Both the position numbers and the translations under genes were made by a program. From CAVORB01 sp963698495 (lineage in GTDB: Bacteria > Pseudomonadota > Gammaproteobacteria > Chromatiales > Chromatiaceae): DNA of 64,000 nucleotides. Numbering within the stretch: position 1 is the first letter of the stretch; every line of letters starts with the position of its first letter. Under the pieces are notes generated by a model, which was not told the origin of the DNA, searched no databases, and saw only the letters and a list, made by a program, of their open reading frames with translations. Below, one piece after another: positions 54,249 through 62,606 of the stretch. The DNA lies in assembly GCA_963698495.1 (NCBI GenBank), contig CAVORB010000011.1, positions 62,001-126,000 on the forward strand, in the 5' to 3' direction.

Positions 54249-55061
54249 TCACGCCAGGCGGCTCAGGGAGCGCGCCATAAGCATCGCTCCCATTGCCAGA
54301 ACGAGTCCGTACGTCAGTCGCCGGTAGCCATGCTCGCCGAGCCTTCGATATAGCCAGATGCCGGTTAGTGTCCCGAGCAGCAGCGCCGGGGTGCTCCAGA
54401 GGAACCAGCGCACTACCTCTCGCGTGACCAGCCCGCCCGCGGCGTGGGCTAGTACCGTGATTCCGCTGGAGAGCAGAAAGAAGAGTACGAGCGTGGCCTT
54501 CCGGCGATCGGGCTCCCACTCCCGATGGGCGGCCACGTGAAGGATGACCGGCGGCCCGTTGGTGCTGAATGCCGCGCCCATGGCTCCTGATACGGCACCG
54601 AGGCCGATACGCCAGGTTCGAAGCCAGGCGGAATGCGGCTGTCGTCCGAACAAGGCGAGCAGGGCGTACGCAGTTATCAGGAGTCCGAGTGTGCCAAGGA
54701 CCAGGTACTCTGGGGCGCGGGTGAGGAAGATGAGGCCTATGGGCGTGCCGAGCAGGTAGCCCGCGAGCAGCCTGGCCACGGGCGCGAATCGCGCCGCATG
54801 ATACAGGTGGGGCAGGTTGAAGGCGGAGATCGCGAGCCCCAGCAACGCCATCAAGGGGACGACCGTTTCCACCGGCAGCAACAGCAGGAGCAAGGGCACG
54901 GCGACTAGCGCCGAGCCGAAGCCCGATAGCCCCTGAATCAACCCGGCGAGAAACGCAACGGCGAGGACCGGCAGCAAGAATTGGGGCAGGATCACCCGGG
55001 TTGGAGCGCGCGGGCTGGTTCGACAAGTCTTTGTAAACCGCTCCACGCACGCCGCCCGCAA
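54249..55061 (-). CDS. TauE/SafE-family membrane permease
   Basis: This protein has seven to eight membrane helices and the TauE/SafE pattern GLIQGLSGFGSALVAVPLLLLL and GAVSGAMGAAFSTNGPPVIL. Family members are proposed to export sulfite, sulfoacetate or related anions. The frame opens at 55061, but a GTG at 54995 (VILPQFLLPVLAVAFLAGL) gives a more natural start before the first helix. It converges with the polyferredoxin gene and so is not part of that operon. If the molybdoenzyme handles sulfur compounds, an anion exporter nearby would make sense, but that is inference. Confidence 0.8.
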   Translation of the reverse strand: MRAACVERFTKTCRTSPRAPTRVILPQFLLPVLAVAFLAGLIQGLSGFGSALVAVPLLLLLLPVETVVPLMALLGLAISAFNLPHLYHAARFAPVARLLAGYLLGTPIGLIFLTRAPEYLVLGTLGLLITAYALLALFGRQPHSAWLRTWRIGLGAVSGAMGAAFSTNGPPVILHVAAHREWEPDRRKATLVLFFLLSSGITVLAHAAGGLVTREVVRWFLWSTPALLLGTLTGIWLYRRLGEHGYRRLTYGLVLAMGAMLMARSLSRLA

Positions 55062-55098
55062 GGGACGGCCGAGACGTGGCGGGGCTCGAGGTCCTTGA

Positions 55099-55809
55099 TC
55101 AGCGCTGCGGCGGCGCTGCGACGGTCTGTTCGTCGAAGCAGTGGAAGTGCGGTGAGGTCCCCTCCGTGCTCACGTAGGATACCAGGCAGGTCTTCTGGTT
55201 CTGCTGGTCGATGATCTTGCGCACCACCAGGTCGCCCTCGCGCAGATTGCTGGTCTGCACCAGGTTGCCGTCGCCCGGAACACCCTTGCTCTTGTAGCAC
55301 ACCAGCGACGGCGAGGTTCCGCCGGTGCTGACATAGGCGATGAGGCAGGTCTCGGCGTTGTCCGGATCGACGATCCGGTGGATCTCGAGATCGCCTTCCC
55401 GCAGGTGGCCGCCACGCACGATGGCGTCGTCCGCCGGCTTGCTGCTCTGGTAGCAGTCGATGGAAGGCGCCGTGCCCGGGGTGCTGACGTAGGCCACGAG
55501 GCACGAGACGTTGTTGTCGTAGTCCTTTACCTTGCGCACCACCAGCTTGTCTTCCTTGAAGAATCCTACCTGGTTGATATTGGAGCGGTAGCCGCCCACC
55601 GCATCGTAGCAAGTGATCATGGAACTTGTGCCCTTGGTGCGCACATAGAAAGCGAGGCAGATCTTCTTGCTCTCCAGGTCCGAGATGGTGCGGACGATGA
55701 GATCGCTTTCACGCAGCTTGCCGGTCTGAACGAGCAGGGTTGACTCATACTCCGCCGCGATACCCAACAACGGCAGTCCCATCAACAGAGATGCGATTAA
55801 GCGTTTCAT
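55099..55809 (-). CDS. Secreted protein made of four ~55-residue repeats
   Basis: From ATG 55809 the protein has 236 residues, beginning with a signal peptide (MKRLIASLLMGLPLLGIAAE). The mature part is four tandem repeats with the pattern LREGDLxVRxIxDxxNxxTCLxxYVSTxGTSPSxxCY. Each repeat has two Cys at constant positions, which suggests one disulfide per repeat, and an unusual conserved TxGTSPS stretch. The sequence appears beta-rich. I cannot name the family. It lies between the permease and the first sulfur-globule-like gene and is read divergently from the latter. Confidence 0.7.
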   Translation of the reverse strand: MKRLIASLLMGLPLLGIAAEYESTLLVQTGKLRESDLIVRTISDLESKKICLAFYVRTKGTSSMITCYDAVGGYRSNINQVGFFKEDKLVVRKVKDYDNNVSCLVAYVSTPGTAPSIDCYQSSKPADDAIVRGGHLREGDLEIHRIVDPDNAETCLIAYVSTGGTSPSLVCYKSKGVPGDGNLVQTSNLREGDLVVRKIIDQQNQKTCLVSYVSTEGTSPHFHCFDEQTVAAPPQR

Positions 55810-55940
55810 GCGAGAACCCCAGCGTTGTAAGCAGAACGATTGTCGAACAGGGCTTTCCCAATTGCGGCCGCCGCTCGGACCCGCGGACAGACCGAGTCCC
55901 AAGCCGATTCCCCCGTGGTCCAAAACACCACGCATGTGTT

Positions 55941-55946
55941 TATAAT
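55941..55946 (+). promoter_or_regulatory. Candidate -10 element for the first sulfur-globule-like gene
   Basis: TATAAT occurs at 55941-55946 in an AT-rich patch 40 bp before the GTG start at 55986. No good -35 was seen, which may mean an activator is needed. Confidence 0.35.
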
Positions 55947-55985
55947 ACTAAAAATGTATGGGTGTTACGCTGAGGAAAAGTCAAC

Positions 55986-56339
55986 GTGAAACGATTCGCT
56001 ATCTTCTCTCTCGCGGCGGCCGTGAGCCTGGGCGGTGTGAGCTTTACCGGACTGGCGCAGGCGGGCATGTTTGACATGATGAACCCGGGGGAATGGTTCG
56101 GCGGAGACAGGGACCGGTACTATGATCATCCCTATCGCTGGGGTGGCGGACCCTACGGTTGGGGTGGGCCCTATGGCGGCTACGGTGGCCCATACGGCTG
56201 GGGCAGTCCCTATGGTGGTGGCTACGGACCCTACGGCTGGGGTGGGCCTTATGGCGGCGGTTACGGCGGGCCCGGCAGCACCATCGTGGTTACCCCCCAA
56301 GGCGGCGGCAAGGAGTCTGCGCCCCAGCTACCGGAATAG
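55986..56339 (+). CDS. Sulfur globule protein-like secreted Gly/Tyr/Trp-rich protein
   Basis: The 117-residue protein has a signal peptide (ending FTGLAQA) and a mature part beginning GMFDMMNPGEWFGGDRDRYY, then repeats of the type GGPYGWGGPYGGYGGPYGW, and a short tail with VVTPQGGGK. The pattern of aromatic residues in glycine-rich repeats matches the small envelope proteins (Sgp) that coat periplasmic sulfur globules of purple sulfur bacteria. The start is GTG with GAGGAAAAG upstream. Function is inferred from composition and family resemblance, not tested. A stem-loop follows the stop. Confidence 0.7.
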   Translation: MKRFAIFSLAAAVSLGGVSFTGLAQAGMFDMMNPGEWFGGDRDRYYDHPYRWGGGPYGWGGPYGGYGGPYGWGSPYGGGYGPYGWGGPYGGGYGGPGSTIVVTPQGGGKESAPQLPE

Positions 56340-56358
56340 TCTGCGAAGGTTGCTCCGT

Positions 56359-56383
56359 GCGGGACGCGAAGCCTGCGTCCCGC
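56359..56383 (+). terminator. Stem-loop after the first sulfur-globule-like gene
   Basis: GCGGGACGC and GCGTCCCGC form a perfect 9-bp stem around a 7-base loop, 20 bp after the stop codon. There is no T-run, so it may act as a Rho-dependent or mRNA-stabilising hairpin rather than a classical terminator. Confidence 0.45.
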
Positions 56384-56505
56384 CTGCAGAGGCGCCGCTC
56401 CAAGCTGCCGGTTATCGCTGCTTCAGCAAGCGCGAATTGGCCCTTTGCGCATGCCCCTCCTCGTCGGATCGGTCTCCCTCTCCTCGGGTATTGCGGCAGC
56501 CGGAG

Positions 56506-58041
56506 TCACCGGCTGGGGTTGGCGGCATAGAGAAACCAATCAGGAGGCCCAGGCTCGGCAGTCGTCCCGGTACCGCGGGAGATAGCCCCGGCCTCTTCGT
56601 AGACCCACTGCAACAGCGTGTTCTCCACGCCCTTTCCGCGCCAGGCCTGCAGTCTTGGATTGTTGATCAGGGACACAACAATCCATCGGCGCCCGTCCTT
56701 GTCGAGCAGGAAACCGGCGATCCCCGTGGCGCCCCGTAGCGTTCCGGTCTTCAGGTGGCCACGCCCGGCGAGCGGTCCCTTTTTGAACCGCTTGCGCATG
56801 GTCCCGTCAACTCCGGCGATGGCGAGGGATGACAGAAACTCGGGCATGATGGGGCTTGAGTAGGCGTAACCGAGCAGTCGGCCCATGCTGGCCGCCGCGA
56901 TGCGCGTGACCCGTGACAGGCCGGCGCCGTTGTCAAGCACCAGCTCTGGCAAATCGAGCCCCTTCTCGCTTAGCCAGTCGGCGACCGCCTCCTGGGCCTT
57001 GGCCAAGGATCCCGGCGCGCCGCGGCGCTCCGCGCCCAGAGTCAATAGCAGGGTGCGTGCCATCAGGTTGTTGCTCTGCTTGTTGATCTCGCGGATCACC
57101 TCTTCCAGAGGGGGCGACTCCAGGGTGTACAAGAGCTTCGCGCCCTGGGGCCGTTCGCCGGCTCGGATCTCGCCTTCGATGCTTCCCCCCAACTCGCGCC
57201 ACAGGGCCGCGACGGCCCCGGCCGCGTGGTCGGCGGGGTCTAGAATCAAGCGGGGATAGCTCTCCTCACGGCACTGGCTGGCAAAGGTCCCCGACAACTT
57301 GAGTGTGGCGCTGCCTTGCCCCTCCACCACGGATACCCTCGGCTTGTGGAACTTGCGCTGGCACGGCGCCTCCACCAGCTTGATCTGGTTCTCCACCCCG
57401 AGGTTCGCGAGCGGCGGGTCCGTGAAGACGCGGATGTTGGCCGACGAGTCGTCCCTGATCAGGTGGATGCGAGTGGTCTGGAAATTGACGCTGAGTGCCG
57501 TGGGGATGGCGTTGTAGGCGCTCGCGGCATGGCCGTCGAAGTCGCCGCGTGCGTCCCCGAGGGGCTCGAAGTAAGAGCCGTCGAGGATGACGTCGCCGCC
57601 AATGATCTCCACGCCACGCTCCCGCACACCGCGGAGGAACCGCCACAGAGCCTCGGGGGTAAGGGCGGGATCGCCTTGACCTTGGAGCACGAGATCGCCC
57701 TCGAGCCTTCCGTCGGCCAATGTCCCGGTTATGTAGGCTCGCGTCCGCCAGACGAATTCGGGGCCGAGAATGTCGAGGCCGGCGAGCGTGGTAAGCAGCT
57801 TGATGGTCGAGGCCGGATTGCGCGGCACCTCGGCGTTGATCGAGAGCAGCGGATGCGGGTCGTCGACGCCGTGCACGTAAAGGCTGACGTCCTCGACCGC
57901 GATCTTGTGCAGCCGCAGTTGCTTGGCAATTGGCGCCGGGACTTCGGCCATGTCGGCCGCGGGCAACTCGGTGGCGATGGCGGCAAGGAGGCCGAGGACG
58001 AGTGCGCGCCACCTGCGCTTGCCGGCAGGAAGAGAAGGCAT
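56506..58041 (-). CDS. dacB: D-alanyl-D-alanine carboxypeptidase/endopeptidase DacB (PBP4)
   Basis: DacB trims peptidoglycan crosslinks in the periplasm. The preferred start at 58041 gives a 511-residue protein with a signal peptide (RRWRALVLGLLAAIATELPAA). The penicillin-binding motifs are all present: SxxK at Ser-78 (ASTIK), SxN as SNN in KQSNNLMARTLL, and KTG in HLKTGTLRGATG. The large insert between motifs 1 and 2 is typical of PBP4. It stands alone on the minus strand between two sulfur-globule-like genes. Confidence 0.92.
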   Translation of the reverse strand: MPSLPAGKRRWRALVLGLLAAIATELPAADMAEVPAPIAKQLRLHKIAVEDVSLYVHGVDDPHPLLSINAEVPRNPASTIKLLTTLAGLDILGPEFVWRTRAYITGTLADGRLEGDLVLQGQGDPALTPEALWRFLRGVRERGVEIIGGDVILDGSYFEPLGDARGDFDGHAASAYNAIPTALSVNFQTTRIHLIRDDSSANIRVFTDPPLANLGVENQIKLVEAPCQRKFHKPRVSVVEGQGSATLKLSGTFASQCREESYPRLILDPADHAAGAVAALWRELGGSIEGEIRAGERPQGAKLLYTLESPPLEEVIREINKQSNNLMARTLLLTLGAERRGAPGSLAKAQEAVADWLSEKGLDLPELVLDNGAGLSRVTRIAAASMGRLLGYAYSSPIMPEFLSSLAIAGVDGTMRKRFKKGPLAGRGHLKTGTLRGATGIAGFLLDKDGRRWIVVSLINNPRLQAWRGKGVENTLLQWVYEEAGAISRGTGTTAEPGPPDWFLYAANPSR

Positions 58042-58129
58042 ACCAGATTCTTTCCGTGATGGGCTATGGGTCACGAGATCGTCTGCAGGCGGTTAGACTA
58101 TTGCCGGAGGATCAACCTCGCAAGGCCCG

Positions 58130-58720
58130 ATGGAAACCGCGCGGACTGGGCCGGCAGGGGAATCGCTGGATAACCGAATTCTGGACGTGGAAGTGGAAAC
58201 GAAATCGACTCGAGGAATCGCCCGCCTGTCCTGGGTCATAGCCGGTCTGCTGGTGACCGTTGCAGTTGTCACCCTGGTGTTGAAGGCCTGGCCACTGATT
58301 CACCCGAAAGCCGTGGAGCAGGCGCCACTGAATCCAGCGTGCGATCTACGCCAGGGGCCATGCACGGTCGCATTCTCGGGAGGAGGCGCGGTCATGCTCG
58401 CGATCGAGCCGCGCGAGATTCCGCCAATGCGACCACTGCGCTTCGCAGTGACCCTTCGCGACCTCGACAGCGACGCGGTCGAACTGGATTTCGCGGGCGT
58501 CGACATGAACATGGGATACAACCGGGTCTCTCTGCGGGCTGACGGCACAGGGAGCTATGTGGGCGAGGGGATGCTGCCCGTCTGTGTCCGCGAGCGCATG
58601 CGCTGGGAGGCAAGGGTCTTGATCGAGACCCCAAGCGGCTTGATGGTGGCCCCGTTCCAGTTCGACACCTATCGAACGGGGAGAGCCGTTTCCGAGCCTT
58701 CGCTCCAGGATGGCCAATGA
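58130..58720 (+). CDS. Membrane-anchored periplasmic protein, YtkA/FixH-like
   Basis: The 196-residue protein has one membrane helix (about residues 33-55) and a periplasmic beta-sandwich-like domain. The stretch VELDFAGVDMNMGYNRVSL and GEGMLPVCVRERMRWEARVLIET resembles YtkA-like and FixH-like domains, which occur near copper and cytochrome oxidase assembly genes. No oxidase gene is next to it here. The identification rests on pattern memory only. It diverges from dacB. Confidence 0.5.
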   Translation: METARTGPAGESLDNRILDVEVETKSTRGIARLSWVIAGLLVTVAVVTLVLKAWPLIHPKAVEQAPLNPACDLRQGPCTVAFSGGGAVMLAIEPREIPPMRPLRFAVTLRDLDSDAVELDFAGVDMNMGYNRVSLRADGTGSYVGEGMLPVCVRERMRWEARVLIETPSGLMVAPFQFDTYRTGRAVSEPSLQDGQ

Positions 58721-58922
58721 TCAGCGTCTTGGGCGCTCTCCGAAAGGCGCGAGCGGTCGGGACTTCCAGTTCGCCACCCCCGACCGATCATATCAGAACA
58801 TGGCTATATAACGATCTGTTGATTTTCGTCAAAACAGCGTTTCCTCTGTCGGGAGTAAATTTTTGGTACGGGTGCGCGATTCGCCGCGACCCGCGCTTCA
58901 CAAGACAGTGAGGAGGAACTCC

Positions 58923-59249
58923 ATGACCAGAAACAAGCGCTTTGCATTAGCCGCTGCCATAGCGGGTGCCTCGGTCCTGACCTCGCTCTCCGCTGAGGCC
59001 TTCTTCGGACCCTTCAACTTCATGCGTGGTTGGGGCGGAGGACCCTGGGGCTGGGGCGGTTACCCCTATTACGGCGGTTGGGGCTATCCCTACTACGGTG
59101 GCTGGGGCTACCCGTATTACGGCGGTTGGGGCTACCCCTACTACGGCGGCTGGGGCTCTCCGTACGGGTGGGGTGCGCCCTATCTCGGCTATCCGGTCGT
59201 TGCGGCTCCCGCGGCGGTGGCCGCGCCCGCATCCAGCTCCGACAAGTAG
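58923..59249 (+). CDS. Sulfur globule protein-like secreted protein with GGWGYPYY repeats
   Basis: The 108-residue protein has a signal peptide (MTRNKRFALAAAIAGASVLTSLSAEA) and a mature part beginning FFGPFNFMRGWGG, followed by four near-identical repeats of GYPYYGGW. The N-terminal FFGPFNFM and the aromatic/glycine repeats match the known sulfur globule envelope proteins closely, more so than the copy at 56.0 kb. A GGAGGAA ribosome-binding site lies upstream and a strong terminator downstream, so it is a single-gene unit probably made in quantity. Confidence 0.78.
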   Translation: MTRNKRFALAAAIAGASVLTSLSAEAFFGPFNFMRGWGGGPWGWGGYPYYGGWGYPYYGGWGYPYYGGWGYPYYGGWGSPYGWGAPYLGYPVVAAPAAVAAPASSSDK

Positions 59250-59258
59250 CCTCTCAGC

Positions 59259-59284
59259 GCTCCCGCGCCTGTTGGCGCGGGAGC
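59259..59284 (+). terminator. Rho-independent terminator of the second sulfur-globule-like gene
   Basis: GCTCCCGCGCC and GGCGCGGGAGC form a perfect 11-bp stem around the loop TGTT, 10 bp after the stop. The following bases are moderately T-rich (GTCTTC). It is the clearest terminator in the window. Confidence 0.75.
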
Positions 59285-59651
59285 GTCTTCACGCACTGCC
59301 TTTTCCGCCTCGCCTGGAATCTCGCCCCGGGCCTTCGCCCCTGCTATGCTCTGCGCCGCGTTTCGGCGCGAGCTCTGCGTTGAACGAGACCCCGATCTCC
59401 GCGGCTTGTTATTGAGCACCCATCCCTCCTTCCGGATCGTCTGTTCGTCGCGCAAGGTCCGTTGCCGACAAGCCGACGGCCTGGGATGGCGACCGAGCCC
59501 ACGATAGGGGCATGCGGAGCCTATCGGCATCATCCCCGATGTAACTAGGCCGGCTCTCGCTCGCGAGGTTTCGATGCGCCGGCTCGGGTCCGGGTAGAAG
59601 CCGCCGGGCGTCCGGTGCCATGAGCTGCTGAGGTGAGGACAGGACAAAGCT
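59285..59651. other. Non-coding stretch before the ion channel gene
   Basis: No convincing gene, RNA or repeat is seen. Minus-strand frames crossing this stretch extend into neighbouring genes and have no coding character. Confidence 0.35.
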
Positions 59652-60494
59652 ATGTTCGAGCGATCACGGATTCGCGATTGGATCGAGTCTTCTTCGGTGC
59701 AGCGGGCGATCATCGGGTTGATCGTGTTAAACGCGATCACCCTGGGCCTGGAGACCTCGGCTTCTCTGATGGAGGAGTACGGAAGCCTGCTGCATGGGCT
59801 CGACAGGGCCATTTTGGCGGTCTTCGTCATGGAGATCGGGCTCAAGCTCTACGGTCGTGGCCTCGGGTTCTTTCGCGATCCCTGGAACGTTTTCGATTTC
59901 ACTGTGGTTGCCGTCGCGCTGTTGCCAGCAACTGGCCCGCTGGCGGTGATGCGCGCCCTGCGGGTGCTGCGGGTGCTGCGCCTGATTTCCATGGTGCCGC
60001 GCATGCGCTTCGTGGTGGAGGCATTGCTGCGCGCCGTGCCCGGAATCTCCTCGATCGCGGCCTTGATGATGCTTCTGTTCTATGTCTTCGGCGTCATGGC
60101 CACCGGGCTCTTTGGCGAGCGCTTCCCGGAATGGTTCGGGAGCATCGGGGCTTCCATGTACACCCTGTTCCAGATCATGACCCTCGAGAGCTGGTCCATG
60201 GGTATCGTGCGTCCTGTGATGGAGGTGTTTCCCCAAGCCTGGGTCTTCTTCATCCCGTTCATCCTGGTGGCGACCTTCACCATGCTGAACCTGTTCATCG
60301 GCATCATCGTGGATACCATGCAGACCATGCATGGCGCACAGCTTGCCGAGGACAGGGAGCTCATCGAGCAGGTGGTGCACCAGGATACCTCTACGATCGA
60401 GGCGGAGGTTCGTGCCCTGCGACAAGAGGTCCGCGCCCTGCGCGATGTCCTCACGCACAGCAGTGGCAACGATGGATCGCGACGGACCTTATGA
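59652..60494 (+). CDS. Bacterial voltage-gated sodium channel (NavBac type)
   Basis: The 280-residue protein has six membrane helices. S4 carries a ladder of Arg (MRALRVLRVLRLISMVPRMR), and the pore loop has the NavBac selectivity filter TLESWSM. The C-terminal tail is a coiled coil (DTSTIEAEVRALRQEVRALRDVL), which assembles the tetramer in this family. NavBac channels occur in many marine and alkaliphilic bacteria and affect motility and pH homeostasis, which suits a sodium-rich habitat. Confidence 0.92.
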   Translation: MFERSRIRDWIESSSVQRAIIGLIVLNAITLGLETSASLMEEYGSLLHGLDRAILAVFVMEIGLKLYGRGLGFFRDPWNVFDFTVVAVALLPATGPLAVMRALRVLRVLRLISMVPRMRFVVEALLRAVPGISSIAALMMLLFYVFGVMATGLFGERFPEWFGSIGASMYTLFQIMTLESWSMGIVRPVMEVFPQAWVFFIPFILVATFTMLNLFIGIIVDTMQTMHGAQLAEDRELIEQVVHQDTSTIEAEVRALRQEVRALRDVLTHSSGNDGSRRTL

Positions 60495-60587
60495 GCCGCC
60501 CGCAAAGCGGCGCAGGCCTTCGGTGGCGCTGCCCATCATCAGCGCGGTGTTAGGCCCAGGTCGATTACGATAAGATGCGGACGTTAC

Positions 60588-60674
60588 AGGGAAACGCTGA
60601 CCAATTCGGCGCTTCCCGCGGCACATGCCTGTGGCGTGCCGATTTTGGTCAGGATGGCCAATAATCCGCGTCTC
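60588..60674 (-). repeat. Copy of the dispersed intergenic repeat (short form)
   Basis: In reverse orientation it reads GGAGACGCGGATTATTGG, CCATCCTGACCAAAATCGG, CACGCCAC and the hairpin GGGAAGCGC...GCGTTTCCC. This compact form contains both ends and no insert, and it sits between the channel gene and tamA. Confidence 0.7.
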
Positions 60675-60809
60675 CATAGAGGTCTCGCTGCGCACATCGC
60701 GAAGCTCGTACCCGGGCGCCGGCAGACCTTTCGATTGACCATTGACGAAGGGTCTGCGTCCGACGGCATCCCGCGCGATACCAGCCCGCGGGGTCAGTTG
60801 GCAAAAGAT

Positions 60810-62606
60810 ATGACGGCGACGAGACGAGCAAGACTGGGCCCCGCTGCCCGCACCCGGCACCTGTACCTGACGCGGGTGCTGCTTCTGTTCGCGCTGCTCC
60901 TGTCCGGCCAGGAGATCTACGCCCTCAAGCTCGACGTGAGGGTGGAGGGGCTTGAGGGCGAGTGGGAGAAGAACGTCCTCGCCCTGCTGGCCATTTACCA
61001 GGAGCGGGAGGACAAGGGACTGACCGAGGCGACGCTACGTGCCCTGCACGAACGCGCGCCCGAGCAGATCCGCGAGGCCTTGGCCCCCTTCGGTCTCTAT
61101 CGGGTGCAGGTGACGGAATCCCTGACCGAACCGGCGCAGGCCGACGGAACCTGGGTGGCGAGCTATCGCGTCGTACCTGGTGAGCCCGTGCGCGTGGGCT
61201 CCGTCGACTACCGCATCGACGGCGAGGGTGCGGACAATCCTGCCTTTCCCAAGGCCTTCCCGATGAAGGTCGGCGACGTCCTGCTCCACGCGGACTACGA
61301 CAAGGCAAGATCCGATATCGCCTATATCGCCGGGCAGCAGGGCTACCTGGATGCCGAGTTGGTGCGCCATCGGGTCCTGATCGACATGGAGGCCTACCAG
61401 GCGGTCGTCGAGTTCCATCTCGATACCGGGCCCCGCTACTACCTAGGCGAGGTCACCTTCAACCAGGACTTGCTGGCCGACGAGTTCCTCGAAAAGTTCG
61501 TGACCTTCGAGCCTGGTGATGTCTACGATCAGGAGAGGCTGCTCCGACTACAGGGCAGGTTGCTGGGGACGGAGTACTTCGAGAAGGTGGAGATCGTGCC
61601 GCTGAAGGAGGCGGCCGACGCAGACCGGGTCGTTCCAATCGAAGTGGTCGCCACCCGCAACAAGGCGAACAAGTACCGATTCGGGCTCGGGTACGCGACG
61701 GACGTCGGTCCGCGCATGATTCTGGAGTGGCGTCGGCGTTACCTCACGCGTTGGGGGCACCGCTTCGACCTCGAGCTCGGGGTATCCGAGGTAGTGCAGT
61801 ACCTCGAGGGGGACTACCGCATCCCCATCGGCAACCCGATCCGCGACTACATCACCATCCAGCCCAGGTACGAGTCCTACGATACCGCGACCAGTCAGGG
61901 AACCCTGTTAACGCTCCAGGTCGCCCACTCGGTGGTCACGCCGGGTGGCTGGCGGAGGACTGCGGGCATCGACTTCCGTTCCGAGGACTCCGAGGTGGCT
62001 TCCGACGAGGCGCAAGCCACCAACGAGCTGGTACCCAACATCTCCTGGTCCAAGACGGTCACAGACGACCCCGTCTACACCACCGACGGATACCGCTTGC
62101 GGTATACCCTGCTCGGGACCGTCGAGGGTCTGGTGTCGGAGACGTCCTACCTGAGCGGCACCGTGAGGTTCAAGTGGATCAAGAGCTTCTGGAACGACTA
62201 CCGCTTCATCACCCGGGCGGACCTCGGTGCCACCCTCGCGGACAGCCTGTTCGATCTGCCCGCGAGTCGGCGCTTCTTTGCCGGTGGCGACAACAGTATC
62301 CGCGGGTGGGGGTTCGACACGCTCGGCCCAAACGAACCGGTGACCGACGAAGCCTTGGGCGGGCGCTACCTGGCGGTCGGCAGCCTGGAGCTCGAGCGGC
62401 GGATCAAGGGGGACTGGAGCGGCGCCGTGTTCGCCGATTTCGGCAACGCCTTCGATCCTGACTTCGATAGGGAGATCGAGGTCGGGGCGGGTGTGGGTCT
62501 GCGTTGGCTCTCACCCATCGGACAGATCCGCGTGGATGTGGCTTACGCCCTCACCAAGGAATACCCCGGGGCGCGACTGCACTTGGTGATCGGGCCCGAT
62601 CTGTGA
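60810..62606 (+). CDS. tamA: Outer membrane translocation and assembly protein TamA
   Basis: TamA is an Omp85-family barrel that works with TamB in outer-membrane protein or lipid handling. The preferred start at 60810 gives a 598-residue protein with a hydrophobic export signal (VLLLFALLLSGQEIYA), POTRA domains (LKLDVRVEGLEGEWEKNVLALL, PVRVGSVDYRIDG, YYLGEVTFNQDLL) and a C-terminal barrel with RRFFAGGDNSIRGWGFD, the conserved Omp85 loop with the RGW/RGF motif. The frame is open upstream to 60636 across the repeat copy. tamB starts inside its stop codon. Confidence 0.93.
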   Translation: MTATRRARLGPAARTRHLYLTRVLLLFALLLSGQEIYALKLDVRVEGLEGEWEKNVLALLAIYQEREDKGLTEATLRALHERAPEQIREALAPFGLYRVQVTESLTEPAQADGTWVASYRVVPGEPVRVGSVDYRIDGEGADNPAFPKAFPMKVGDVLLHADYDKARSDIAYIAGQQGYLDAELVRHRVLIDMEAYQAVVEFHLDTGPRYYLGEVTFNQDLLADEFLEKFVTFEPGDVYDQERLLRLQGRLLGTEYFEKVEIVPLKEAADADRVVPIEVVATRNKANKYRFGLGYATDVGPRMILEWRRRYLTRWGHRFDLELGVSEVVQYLEGDYRIPIGNPIRDYITIQPRYESYDTATSQGTLLTLQVAHSVVTPGGWRRTAGIDFRSEDSEVASDEAQATNELVPNISWSKTVTDDPVYTTDGYRLRYTLLGTVEGLVSETSYLSGTVRFKWIKSFWNDYRFITRADLGATLADSLFDLPASRRFFAGGDNSIRGWGFDTLGPNEPVTDEALGGRYLAVGSLELERRIKGDWSGAVFADFGNAFDPDFDREIEVGAGVGLRWLSPIGQIRVDVAYALTKEYPGARLHLVIGPDL

